NCBI GenBank assembly: GCA_934178345.1
Contig: CAKPQG010000029.1
Span: 1-24,801 of the forward strand
Length of the DNA: 24,801 nucleotides
Direction of reading: 5' to 3'
Source of the DNA: an uncultured Dialister sp.
GTDB lineage: Bacteria > Bacillota > Negativicutes > Veillonellales > Dialisteraceae
Part shown: positions 13,531 to 21,371 of the stretch, one piece after another
Layout of the letters: each line of letters begins with the position of its first letter
Numbering within the stretch: the stretch's first letter is position 1
Notes under the pieces: generated by a model
The model's database searches: none
The model's input: only the letters and a program-made list of their open reading frames with translations
What the model was told of the DNA's origin: nothing
Program-made: the position numbers and the translations under genes

Positions 13531-14877
13531 TTACGCCGCCCCTTTGGCTGCGGCTTCGTTGTCCTCTTTCGCTTTCTTCAGGTCAAAGCGATGAGAGGTG
13601 AAGCCGTAGAGTGTCCAGCCGAGGAAGGTAACCAGAGCACCGTAGGTCATGGCATCGAAGCCGGATGCATAGCATGCATACAGACTGTAGATGGAGGCAA
13701 CGAATGCGACCAGTTTTGTCTTGGAAAGCTCGCTGCCTTCGTGGTTCGCTGCTTTCATGATGACTACGACAGCCGCCATGCAGAGCAGGTACGGCATGAT
13801 GTTGGTGATAACGGCCAGGTTGACCAGAGTTTCGAACTGTTCATTCAGCGATGGGCTGATGGTCATCAGCGAGAAGAGAGACTGAATGATGGTGATAGCC
13901 ACCATGCCGCAGATCGGTGCGCCATGGGAGGTGATCTTTTTCAGGAATGCCGGGAAGTAGCCTTCGTCAGCACCAGCTTTGAATACATTGGCGATGGTGA
14001 ACTGCCAGCCAAGGAGAGAACCGAAGCAGGAGAGAACCATGAGGCCCATGATGACACGGCCGATGGTCGGTCCGAACATAGAAGCGAATACGAGGCCGAA
14101 CGGTGCGGAGCTGGAAGCCAGGTCTTCCGCCGGAACGATACCGAAAATGATGTTGGTAGAAACGATGTAGCAGGCAGCTGCGAGGAGTGTACCGCCGAGA
14201 ACGGCTTTCGGTACGTTGGTTTCCGGATTGTCGACAGCGTCTGCGTTCGCGCAGGCAGATTCCATACCGAGGAATGCCCAGAGTGTCATCGTGATCGCAT
14301 TGATAGCCGCTTCACCGAATCCCAGGTTATGAATATTCCAGTTTGCAGAGTACAGGGATGGCGAGAACCAGAACCAGCCGACGATTGCAAGGCCGATACA
14401 TGGGATGATGACGCCCCAGACGGTGACGGAAGAAACCTGACCGGTGTATTTAGCGCCGCCAAAGTTCAGGACAGTCGCCAGCCAGAGTGTGAAGACAGTC
14501 GCCGCACAGGTCATGACCGGATCAAGCGTCGTCCCCAGGAACCCCAGCGCATACCCCACCGCTGAAATCGCGATCGCGGTATTCGCAAAGATCAGAGACA
14601 CACCGTAGGTATAGTTGGCGAGGAAGTTGCCGGCTTTGCCGAAGGAATATTCTGCGTAGCCGCCCATGCCGCCGCCTTTTTTGCTGTACATACCGCACTT
14701 GGCAAAGACGTAGGCCAGAGCCATGGAGCCTACAGCCGTGACAAGCCAGGAAATGATAGAGAGTGCGCCCACCTGTGCCAGCTTCGACGGCAGCATGATG
14801 ATGCCGGAACCCATCATATTCACCGCAGTGAGGATGGTCAGCTGAAGGACGCTCATTTTATTTGCACTTTTGCTCAT
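13531..14877 (-). CDS. potE: Putrescine-ornithine antiporter PotE
   Basis: APC-family inner-membrane transporter of 448 residues, close to E. coli PotE in length and, from memory, in long stretches of sequence: L-T-I-L-T-A-V-N-M-M-G-S-G-I-I-M-L-P near the start, W-L-V-T-A-V-G-S-M-A-L-A, G-G-M-G-G-Y-A-E-Y, F-L-G-M-E-S-A-C-A-N and L-N-E-Q-F-E-T-L-V-N-L-A. It exchanges cytoplasmic putrescine for external ornithine, completing a proton-consuming decarboxylation cycle with SpeF. About 12 hydrophobic segments are present. The ATG at 14875-14877 has AGGGGA just upstream; the frame is open 11 codons earlier without a better site. It lies 89 bases after speF, the order known from E. coli, and very likely shares its transcript. 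Confidence 0.95.
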   Translation of the reverse strand: MSKSANKMSVLQLTILTAVNMMGSGIIMLPSKLAQVGALSIISWLVTAVGSMALAYVFAKCGMYSKKGGGMGGYAEYSFGKAGNFLANYTYGVSLIFANTAIAISAVGYALGFLGTTLDPVMTCAATVFTLWLATVLNFGGAKYTGQVSSVTVWGVIIPCIGLAIVGWFWFSPSLYSANWNIHNLGFGEAAINAITMTLWAFLGMESACANADAVDNPETNVPKAVLGGTLLAAACYIVSTNIIFGIVPAEDLASSSAPFGLVFASMFGPTIGRVIMGLMVLSCFGSLLGWQFTIANVFKAGADEGYFPAFLKKITSHGAPICGMVAITIIQSLFSLMTISPSLNEQFETLVNLAVITNIMPYLLCMAAVVVIMKAANHEGSELSKTKLVAFVASIYSLYACYASGFDAMTYGALVTFLGWTLYGFTSHRFDLKKAKEDNEAAAKGAA

Positions 14878-14920
14878 GATGATCCCCTTATGTATTTGTC
14901 TGTGTCTCATTGATGGCCGC

Positions 14921-14944
14921 GGGGAGCGATGCTTCCCGCTCCCC
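14921..14944 (-). other. Intercistronic hairpin between speF and potE
   Basis: GGGGAGCG (14921-14928) and CGCTCCCC (14937-14944) form an exact 8-bp stem with no following T run on the minus strand. It is not a classic terminator; an RNA-stability or processing element is possible. Confidence 0.45.
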
Positions 14945-14966
14945 TTGCCGTCAACGAAGCGTTGCT

Positions 14967-17141
14967 TTATTTTTCAAATTCTTTCTTCAGAACATAGCCG
15001 TAAGCATGTTTCAGTCCATCTTCACCGGTCTGTACATAGACGCCCTGGATTTCAGGAGCGAAGCCCGGGAGCTGGTTGATGCCTTCGACGAGATCGAGGA
15101 AGTAGGTGACTGCGGTCTTGGACCAGCGTTCGCCCGGATGTACGCAGAGAACGCCTGGCGGATATGGGAGAGCGCCTTCGAGAGCGATGCGGCCTTCTGC
15201 CTCGGTGAGGTCGACGAGATCGCCGTGGCCTCTCATGTATTCGAACTGTGCTTCCTGCGGATTCATCACATATTCTGGGAAGTAGTCAGCGAGGAAGAGC
15301 TGCTTCTGCAGGGTGGATACTTTGCGGTCTTTGTAGAAATCATGCATTTCCTGGCACAGACGGCGGATGGTGTATCCTCTGTATTTTTCTTCGTATGCGT
15401 TGTAAATGGACGGGAGTACTTCAGACATCGGAGCATCTTCGTCGATGAGCTGTTCGAAGCGGATGAGTTTCGCTACGAGGTCATCCATCTTGGTCGCGCT
15501 TTCTGCCGGAGTCATCAGGAAGAGGATGTCGTTCAGGTCGCATTTTTCTGGAATGATGCCGTTTTCACGCAGGTAGTTGGCAAGAATGTTGCCCGGGATG
15601 CCGAATTTTTCATAGCCGCCATGTTCTACGTCGATGCCTTCGGTCACGAACTGCAGCTTCATCGGATCGATAAAGTACTGGCCTTTGCCGTAGCCATCGA
15701 AGCCATGCCATTTCGCGCCTGGTTCGAATGCCCAGTAGTCCATATCGTTTGCCATCTGTTCGGTATTGCCATCTTCCCACTTCTTGCCATGAACCATCGG
15801 CGGTACGAGCGGACGGATGTAGTGGCAGTTGCGGAGTACCTGTTTTCTGGTTTCGATGACGGTCTTTACAGCGTCGACCCACAGCTTCTTGCCGCCTTCG
15901 CCTTCATGCATCTTCGCATTGACATCGAGTGCTGCGAAGAGCTGGTAGAGCGGAGAGGTGGATGCATGCATCATGAATGCGTTGTTCACGCGCTTATGCG
16001 GTACGTAGCGATCCTGACCCTTGATGTGGGAGTCTTTCTTGTGGATCTGAGAGGTCATGGAGAAACCAGCCTGCTGTTTGTGGACGGACTGGCTGACGAA
16101 GATGCCCGGATCTTCCGGTCCGAGGTCGAGCAGCAGCGGGCTGCAGTCCTTCATCATCGGGATGAACTGTTCGTAGCCGACCCATGCGGAGTCGAAGAAG
16201 ATGTAATCGCAGAGGTGACCGATCTTATCTACGACCTGGCGAGCATTATAGATGCAGCCGTCGTAGGTGCCGAGCTGGATGACGGCGAGGCGGATCGGGC
16301 GCTTTGCCTGTGCTTTCACCGGATCTTTTTCAGCGACGAGCTTTCTGATGTAGTCTTCGTCGAAGCAGTGTTCCAGGATGCCGCCAATGGAGCCGAAAGC
16401 ATTTCTTGCGGTTTCCAGATAAACCGGGGTAGCACCTGCCAGAACCAGTGCGCCGTGGTCGATGGATTTATGGTTGTTTCTATCGAAGAGAACGATATCG
16501 CCTGGTGTCAGGACTGCATTCAGAACGACTTTGTTCGAAGTGGAGGTACCGTTCAGTACGAAGTAGGTCTTGTCTGCATTGTATACGCGTGCTGCATGCT
16601 TCTGTGCTGCCAGTGCCGGACCTTCATGGATCAGGAGGTCGCCCATCGCTACGTCAGCGTTGCAGAGGTCAGCGCGGAAGGTATTCTCGCCGAAGAATTC
16701 GTAGAACGCACGGCCAGCCGGATGTTTGCGGAAGAAAGCACCGCCCTGATGGCCTGGGCAGTCGAACTGGGAGTAACCATTTTCGACATATTTCTTGAGG
16801 TCACGGAAGAATGGCGGCAGTACATCTTCTTCATAGTGAGCCGCAGCGCTCTCGATCTGGCGAGCATAGAAATCATGGTCGGTCTCATTGAGATCCATGA
16901 CGCGGTATACTTTGGAAAGCAGTGCATCTTCGGTCAGGCCTTCACCGGTCTTGATCATCAGTACCGGAATCTTGAAAGCGGCAATCATTTCCTTTTCAAG
17001 GACGTCTTTGTCCTGATCCGTGATAACGACAGCAGCTACATCTGTGAAATCGGTGCGGGCGAGGTCAGCCTGCTCGCGGCCGGCGATAGCGCCGAAGATT
17101 TCCAGAGCTTTGTCAGTGTAAGCGATTTTTAACTTTTTCAT
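14967..17141 (-). CDS. speF: Inducible ornithine decarboxylase SpeF
   Basis: PLP-dependent Orn/Lys/Arg decarboxylase, fold type I, 724 residues, the size of E. coli SpeF. It converts ornithine to putrescine and CO2, consuming a proton. Domains in order are an N-terminal wing (1-105), the PLP core with F-D-C-P-G-H-Q-G-G (126-134), L-N-G-T-S-T-S-N-K-V-V and H-K-S, D-S-A-W-V-G-Y-E (317-324), the Schiff-base lysine in Q-S-V-H-K-Q-Q-A-G (Lys355), and a C-terminal domain with P-G-E-R-W. The core follows E. coli SpeF closely, from memory, including L-G-T-Y-D-G and M-M-H-A-S-T-S-P. The ATG at 17139-17141 has GGAGG nine bases upstream. potE follows; a LysR gene lies upstream on the same strand. Confidence 0.93.
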   Translation of the reverse strand: MKKLKIAYTDKALEIFGAIAGREQADLARTDFTDVAAVVITDQDKDVLEKEMIAAFKIPVLMIKTGEGLTEDALLSKVYRVMDLNETDHDFYARQIESAAAHYEEDVLPPFFRDLKKYVENGYSQFDCPGHQGGAFFRKHPAGRAFYEFFGENTFRADLCNADVAMGDLLIHEGPALAAQKHAARVYNADKTYFVLNGTSTSNKVVLNAVLTPGDIVLFDRNNHKSIDHGALVLAGATPVYLETARNAFGSIGGILEHCFDEDYIRKLVAEKDPVKAQAKRPIRLAVIQLGTYDGCIYNARQVVDKIGHLCDYIFFDSAWVGYEQFIPMMKDCSPLLLDLGPEDPGIFVSQSVHKQQAGFSMTSQIHKKDSHIKGQDRYVPHKRVNNAFMMHASTSPLYQLFAALDVNAKMHEGEGGKKLWVDAVKTVIETRKQVLRNCHYIRPLVPPMVHGKKWEDGNTEQMANDMDYWAFEPGAKWHGFDGYGKGQYFIDPMKLQFVTEGIDVEHGGYEKFGIPGNILANYLRENGIIPEKCDLNDILFLMTPAESATKMDDLVAKLIRFEQLIDEDAPMSEVLPSIYNAYEEKYRGYTIRRLCQEMHDFYKDRKVSTLQKQLFLADYFPEYVMNPQEAQFEYMRGHGDLVDLTEAEGRIALEGALPYPPGVLCVHPGERWSKTAVTYFLDLVEGINQLPGFAPEIQGVYVQTGEDGLKHAYGYVLKKEFEK

Positions 17142-17165
17142 GAGTAAAACCTCCATTTTTTGAAA

Positions 17166-17222
17166 TCACTCTATGTCTCGAACTGTGCACGTTGTCCGGA
17201 TGATTGCTTCATCTGCATACAT
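17166..17222 (-). CDS. Possible 18-residue leader peptide upstream of speF
   Basis: An ATG-to-TGA frame of 18 codons (M-Y-A-D-E-A-I-I-R-T-T-C-T-V-R-D-I-E) ends 24 bases before the speF start. Its ribosome-binding site is weak. It is listed because E. coli speF is controlled by a small upstream peptide (SpeFL); there is no sequence similarity that I can see, and chance is a real alternative. Confidence 0.2.
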   Translation of the reverse strand: MYADEAIIRTTCTVRDIE

Positions 17223-17227
17223 CTTAC

Positions 17228-17277
17228 TTGAAATTCTCAATTTCTTCCAATACTTAAACAGGCAGAAACGAAGACAA
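17228..17277 (-). promoter_or_regulatory. Candidate speF promoter and LysR-type site
   Basis: Minus-strand TTGTCT (17272-17277), 17-base spacer, AGTATT (17249-17254) is a moderate promoter. Just downstream, TTGAAATTCTCAA (17228-17240) is a symmetric T-N11-A sequence, the type bound by LysR regulators. An alternative pairing, TTGGAA with TAAGAT, lies a little further downstream. Confidence 0.4.
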
Positions 17278-17332
17278 TTCACATTCCTATCACAAAAGGC
17301 ATGGTGATGGGGGTGTGACCATTATCTCATAA

Positions 17333-17640
17333 CAGTTTTGATATGGGATGATGGAGTTGGTGACTAGTGACTGGTGACTGGTGACTAGGAATTAGGGATT
17401 AGGGATTAGACTGAGAGACTAGGAGACGTCAGACTGGGAGACGTCAGAAATCAGATGTCAGATGTCAGATGTCAGATGCCAGACGTCAGACGTCAGACGC
17501 CATATGCCAGATGACTGATATTAGATGTCAGATGACTGACACCAGATGACTGATATCTGATATCTGATGTCTGATATCTCAGTCTCTCAGTCTCCCAGTC
17601 TCCTAGTCTCCTAGTCTCTCAGTCTCTTTCATCAAAACTG
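17333..17640. repeat. Giant palindromic array of short tandem repeats
   Basis: No gene is present between the lysR terminator and the speF leader. CAGTTTTGAT (17333-17342) is inverted at 17630-17639. Between them lie AGTGACTGG-type heptamers (17353-17388), ATTAGGG units, then GACTGAGAGACTAGGAGAC (17409-17427), facing inverted AGTCTCCN octamers (17578-17628). The centre has CAGATGT heptamers (17452-17480) facing inverted ATCTGAT units (17555-17575). Overall the segment can fold into one long imperfect hairpin. Confidence 0.75.
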
Positions 17641-17663
17641 CAAGTCATCACGCAAAGCATAAT

Positions 17664-17691
17664 TGTTATAATCCATAACAAACCTGTTATG
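17664..17691. promoter_or_regulatory. Dyad CATAACA-AACC-TGTTATG, candidate regulator site
   Basis: A perfect 7-bp inverted repeat (17674-17691), preceded by TTGTTATAATCC. A CATAACAG half site recurs at 17329-17336, on the speF side of the palindromic array. The motif could bind the neighbouring LysR protein; this is inference from symmetry and position only. Confidence 0.35.
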
Positions 17692-17697
17692 CAAAAC

Positions 17698-17735
17698 AAA
17701 AGCCGCCGGAAACGGTTTCGTTTCCAGCGGCTTTG
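17698..17735 (-). terminator. Terminator of the lysR gene
   Basis: Minus-strand AGCCGCTGGAAACG / CGTTTCCGGCGGCT stem with a four-base loop, followed by TTTGTTTTG. The stem begins about 10 bases after the lysR stop, so lysR and speF are separate transcription units. Confidence 0.8.
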
Positions 17736-17741
17736 CCGGTA

Positions 17742-18647
17742 TCATTCCAAGGGATAGGTACTGTTTGCCGTAAAGCGGACATACTCCCAGAAGTGATCTA
17801 TGATATATTCGCGAAGGAGGACGGCCGAGAGCGGCAGCTTCGCATCGGTTTTCCAAGAAAGATACAGATAGCGATAGCATTCCTGGTCCCCGATAGGAAG
17901 AGAGGCCACCCCTTCCTGCGCGGAGTACCATGTCATCTGCGGCACGAGAGCCACGCCGAGCCCCGCTCGCACGAAATCGCGCACCGTATCCGGGTTATCG
18001 CTTTCCATCACCACCTGCGGGGTAAAGCCTGCCTTTTTGCAGAAGGTTTCCAGTGCCTCCCGCAGCATGAAGCCCTTGGGCGCTGCGATGAAATTCGCCT
18101 CCGCATAGTCAGCAAGGCTCACATAGGGCAGATCGGCATGACGATCATTCTTCGGCAGGATCATGACCAGACTTTCCCTGAAAAGGCTGACCGTGTGATC
18201 ATTATCTATCCTGGAGAGATCCGCGTACAGCGAAAGATCCAGTTTCGCAGCCGCCTGCTGCGAGTCGGGTCGCAGGATTTCCAGGATCGCCGTCGGATGC
18301 TCCTTCTTGAACTGCATCAGGAAGGTCGGGATCATCTGCGTCGCAGAAAGGATCGCGAGCTTCACCGTGGACTGCGCGAGATCGCGAGAGTCTTTGAATT
18401 CCTGCTGCATCTCGTCGAATTCTTTCAGAAAATTCTGCGCATGCTTCAAAAGGATGTGACCATCTCGCGTCAGACGGATATTTCTCCCCTGATGCTCGAA
18501 GAGTGTCACCTCCAGCTCCTGCTCCAGCCCGCGTATGGTGCGGGAGAGAGCCGGCTGCGCGATGTGCAGCTCCTCTGCCGCTTTCGTCAGATGCTCCAGC
18601 TCTGCGGTCTTTTGGAAATACAGAAGTGACGTAAAATTGAGTTTCAT
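17742..18647 (-). CDS. LysR family transcriptional regulator
   Basis: Protein of 301 residues, standard for LysR regulators. The N-terminal winged helix-turn-helix spans about residues 1-60, with the family pattern F-x-K-T-A-E-L-E-H-L-T-K-A-A-E-E-L-H-I-A-Q-P-A-L-S followed by R-T-I-R-G-L-E-Q-E-L and L-F-E-H-Q-G-R-N-I-R-L-T. The C-terminal part is the periplasmic-binding-protein-like effector domain. It lies between two ornithine decarboxylase genes, all on one strand, so regulation of putrescine formation by ornithine, putrescine or pH is likely but unproven. The ATG at 18645-18647 has a modest AGGCGGG upstream. Its promoter is not obvious; the 180-base gap behind the upstream decarboxylase is filled by repeats. 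Confidence 0.93.
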   Translation of the reverse strand: MKLNFTSLLYFQKTAELEHLTKAAEELHIAQPALSRTIRGLEQELEVTLFEHQGRNIRLTRDGHILLKHAQNFLKEFDEMQQEFKDSRDLAQSTVKLAILSATQMIPTFLMQFKKEHPTAILEILRPDSQQAAAKLDLSLYADLSRIDNDHTVSLFRESLVMILPKNDRHADLPYVSLADYAEANFIAAPKGFMLREALETFCKKAGFTPQVVMESDNPDTVRDFVRAGLGVALVPQMTWYSAQEGVASLPIGDQECYRYLYLSWKTDAKLPLSAVLLREYIIDHFWEYVRFTANSTYPLE

Positions 18648-18682
18648 ACCCGCCTGCCTTTCAAGGAATTATCGTAAGCAGT

Positions 18683-18835
18683 AAGTAGTGACTGGTGACT
18701 GGTGACTAGTCCCTAATCACTAGTCACTATACGTCTTCGAGTCACTTGGCCTTCGAGTCTCCCAGTCTCTTAGTCTAATTCCTAACCCCTAACCCCTAAT
18801 CCCCAGTCACTAGTCACTAGTCACCAGTCACCAGC
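18683..18835. repeat. Inverted arrays of AGTCACC heptamers reaching into a coding region
   Basis: Left half AGTGACTGGTGACTGG... (18693-18730) and right half CCAGTCACTAGTCAC... (18803-18835) are in opposite orientation. AGTCTCCC and CCTAACC units (18755-18802) lie between them. The right half overlaps the last codons and the stop of the upstream decarboxylase (stop at 18828-18830). Confidence 0.8.
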
Positions 18836-21026
18836 CGCTCGGATGCCCATATTTTTCCTCTGCCTCACGCGTCAGCACGAAGGCTTTCGCTTCGATCCTG
18901 CCATGGATGCGCTCCGTGTACACGCCCTGGATCTCCGGCGTAAAGCCTGGAAGCTCATTCATTCCCTCCACGAAGTCTTGGATATAGTCCATGACGATCT
19001 CCGTCCAGCGCTCTCCGGGCTGTACGCACGGGACGCCCGGCGGATACGGGACAGCGGCCTGCAGTGCCACGCGGCCTTCGATTTCCTTCAAAGGCACCAG
19101 CTCACCCTCGCCCCGCACCAGCGCCCAGTTTGCTTCCTGCGGCGAAATAAAGTACGAGGGGAAATATTTTTTAAGAAACATTTTCTTCTGCAGTACATTG
19201 ATCTTCTTGGCTTTATAGAAATCATGAAGCTCCTGGCAAAGCTGCCGGATCGTATAATTCTGATAGCGTTTCTCATACTTTTGATAAATATAGGGCAGCA
19301 CGATCTCCATCGGCACATCCTCGTCGATATACTTTTCAAATCGCACCAGCTTCGTGATGAGATGATCCAGCTTGGTCTTTGTCTCCGCCGGTGTCATGAG
19401 GAAGAGAATATCATTCAGGTCGCATTTTTCAGGAATGATGCTGTTGCCTCTGAGATACTCCGCCAGAATGATACCGGGGATGCCGAAGTCTTCATACTCG
19501 CCTGTCTCCATCGAGATGCCCGGCGTCATAAGCTGCAGCTTCAAAGGGTCGATGAAGTACTGCCCCTTGCCATAGCCCTGGAAGGAGTGCCATTTTCCGC
19601 CCGGCTCAAAGGTGAAGTAGGAAATATCCGTCGCCATATTCTCCGTGTCGCCCTCTTCCCACTTCTGGTTATGGACGACGGGAGGTACTATCGGGCGCAG
19701 ATACTTGCAGCAGCGAAGCACGGCCTTTCTGGCCTCGATGGCCTGCACGATGCACTCATGCCAAAGGAGCCTGCCCGCTTCGCCTTCCTGCATCTTGGCA
19801 TTCATGTCGAGCGATGCGAAGATCTGGTAATTCGGCGATGTCGAGGAATTCACCATGAAGGCATTGTTCATGATCTTGTGCGGCACATAGCGCTTCTGCC
19901 CTTTGATGTGGCTATCCTTTTTGAGGATCTGGGACGCCTGCGAGAAGCCTGCCTGCTGCTTATGCACCGACTGTGTCACGATGATGCCCGGATCCTTCGG
20001 CCCGAGGTCCAAGAGGAGCGGACTCGAGTCTTTCATCATCGGGATGAACTGCTCATAGCCCACCCATGCCGAGTCAAAGACAATGTAATCACACAGATGG
20101 CCGATCTTATTCACCACCTGCCGCGCATTGTAGATGCAGCCGTCATAATTGCCGAGCTGAAGCACCGCCGCGCGGATCGGACGATCCATGAGCGCACGTT
20201 TCGGATCCCGCTCTGCGATCAGCATGCGGATGTATTCTTCATTGAAGCAGTGGTCCAGCATCCCGCCGATGAGGCCGAAGGGATTTCTCGCCGTTTCCAG
20301 ATAAATCGGAATCGCGCCCGCCTGAATGAGCGCGCCATAGCTCATGGACTTGTGATTGTTTCTCTCGTACAGCACGAGATCTCCCGGCGAGAGCAGCGCA
20401 TTCATCACCACTTTATTGGCGCCGGATGTCCCGTTCAGTATGAAATAGGCCTTGTCCGCATGAAACACCTTCGCCGCATGCTGCTGCGCCTTGAGAGGCA
20501 TCCCCTCATGGATCAGCAGATGTCCCATATCCACATCCGCATTGCACAAATCCGCGCGGAATGCATTCTCCCCATAAAAATCATAAAAAACACGTCCGCC
20601 GGGGTGCTTTCTGAAATACTCGCCCCCCTGATGCCCCGGACAGTCGAACTCCGTATTTCCACGCTCGACATACTCCATCAGACTTTTGAAGAAAGGCGGC
20701 AGGATCCTCGCCTCATACTGCTCTGCGGCGCTTTCGATCTGGCGCTTGTAGTATTCCTGTGATGCCCGGGAAAGATCCAGAATGCCATACGCCTCCCCCA
20801 AGACGTCCTCACACAGCTTCTCCCCTTCCCGGGCAATCAGAAATACGGGGATGCCAAAGGCTTTCAGATGCGGATCCTTGAAGATGCCGCAATCCTTCTT
20901 CGTGATGATGACAGCTGCCGCGTCTGGCAGATCGCAGTCTTTGAGCGGCACACTCTTTCGTCCTTCGATCCCACCTATCATGTTCCAGGCTTCGTCGCTG
21001 TACGCAATTTTCAGTCTCGCCTTCAT
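18828..21026 (-). CDS. Second ornithine-type decarboxylase (SpeF paralogue)
   Basis: PLP-dependent Orn/Lys/Arg decarboxylase of 732 residues, clearly a paralogue of the speF product downstream, with long identical blocks such as D-S-A-W-V-G-Y-E-Q-F-I-P-M-M-K-D and Q-S-V-H-K-Q-Q-A-G-F-S (Schiff-base Lys356). Several core positions differ: L-N-G-T-S-G-A-N-K for T-S-T-S-N-K, L-G-N-Y-D-G for L-G-T-Y-D-G, and M-V-N-S-S-T-S-P-N-Y for M-M-H-A-S-T-S-P-L-Y. It is probably an active decarboxylase; substrate is most likely ornithine, but lysine cannot be excluded. The ATG at 21024-21026 has GAGGAG upstream; the frame is open 36 codons earlier, across the promoter. The C-terminal G-W-stop is read from a heptamer repeat. 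No antiporter adjoins it. Confidence 0.9.
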   Translation of the reverse strand: MKARLKIAYSDEAWNMIGGIEGRKSVPLKDCDLPDAAAVIITKKDCGIFKDPHLKAFGIPVFLIAREGEKLCEDVLGEAYGILDLSRASQEYYKRQIESAAEQYEARILPPFFKSLMEYVERGNTEFDCPGHQGGEYFRKHPGGRVFYDFYGENAFRADLCNADVDMGHLLIHEGMPLKAQQHAAKVFHADKAYFILNGTSGANKVVMNALLSPGDLVLYERNNHKSMSYGALIQAGAIPIYLETARNPFGLIGGMLDHCFNEEYIRMLIAERDPKRALMDRPIRAAVLQLGNYDGCIYNARQVVNKIGHLCDYIVFDSAWVGYEQFIPMMKDSSPLLLDLGPKDPGIIVTQSVHKQQAGFSQASQILKKDSHIKGQKRYVPHKIMNNAFMVNSSTSPNYQIFASLDMNAKMQEGEAGRLLWHECIVQAIEARKAVLRCCKYLRPIVPPVVHNQKWEEGDTENMATDISYFTFEPGGKWHSFQGYGKGQYFIDPLKLQLMTPGISMETGEYEDFGIPGIILAEYLRGNSIIPEKCDLNDILFLMTPAETKTKLDHLITKLVRFEKYIDEDVPMEIVLPYIYQKYEKRYQNYTIRQLCQELHDFYKAKKINVLQKKMFLKKYFPSYFISPQEANWALVRGEGELVPLKEIEGRVALQAAVPYPPGVPCVQPGERWTEIVMDYIQDFVEGMNELPGFTPEIQGVYTERIHGRIEAKAFVLTREAEEKYGHPSGW

Positions 21027-21093
21027 CCTTCTATTCTCCTCTCTCATGCGCATTCCCCATGTTTGCCCGCAATTAAAAAAATCTTTCCTCTCG

Positions 21094-21122
21094 ATGATAA
21101 AGGAGAAAGGGAAAGTTGTCAA
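21094..21122 (-). promoter_or_regulatory. Promoter of the second decarboxylase
   Basis: Minus-strand TTGACA (21117-21122), 17-base spacer, TATCAT (21094-21099): a perfect -35 and a good -10, giving a leader of about 60 bases. Its presence rules out the long upstream extension of the reading frame. Confidence 0.8.
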
Positions 21123-21307
21123 ATGGAAGAGCAAGCGATAACCGTTGACCTGGGGCGACGGAAAAGGAGCCGGTAAAACGCTGATTAAGACTATATCCGT
21201 TTCTATTTAAAACCGATACTGGAACCGTATTTTAGAGGGCATTGGCAGTATGCCGTGATACCCCTATGGCATCATTCCTTCCCGCGACCGGACATATGAC
21301 ATGGATG
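21123..21307. other. Divergent intergenic region
   Basis: This gap lies between the divergent decarboxylase and small-protein promoters. It contains AAAACGCTGATTAAG (21175-21189), which resembles an end of the MITE-like family. I see no gene and no other clear structure. Confidence 0.4.
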
Positions 21308-21335
21308 TTCACACCTTTGCCTATGCGCGTATAAT
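21308..21335 (+). promoter_or_regulatory. Promoter of the 115-residue gene
   Basis: TTCACA (21308-21313), 16-base spacer, TATAAT (21330-21335), about 37 bases before the start codon. Confidence 0.65.
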
Positions 21336-21371
21336 AAATGTAGCCGGTTATTTCAAGAAAGGATGATCCTT

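Noticed and set aside
14910..17132. Plus-strand frame of 740 codons opposite speF, and 18843-20762 opposite its paralogue
   Set aside because: Both are exact antisense shadows of the decarboxylase genes; similar shadows opposite two paralogues only reflect shared coding sequence.
21147..21215. Plus-strand frame reading W-G-D-G-K-G-A-G-K-T, like a nucleotide-binding loop
   Set aside because: It lies in a 23-codon frame without a ribosome-binding site and overlaps the promoter region; chance or a tiny remnant.
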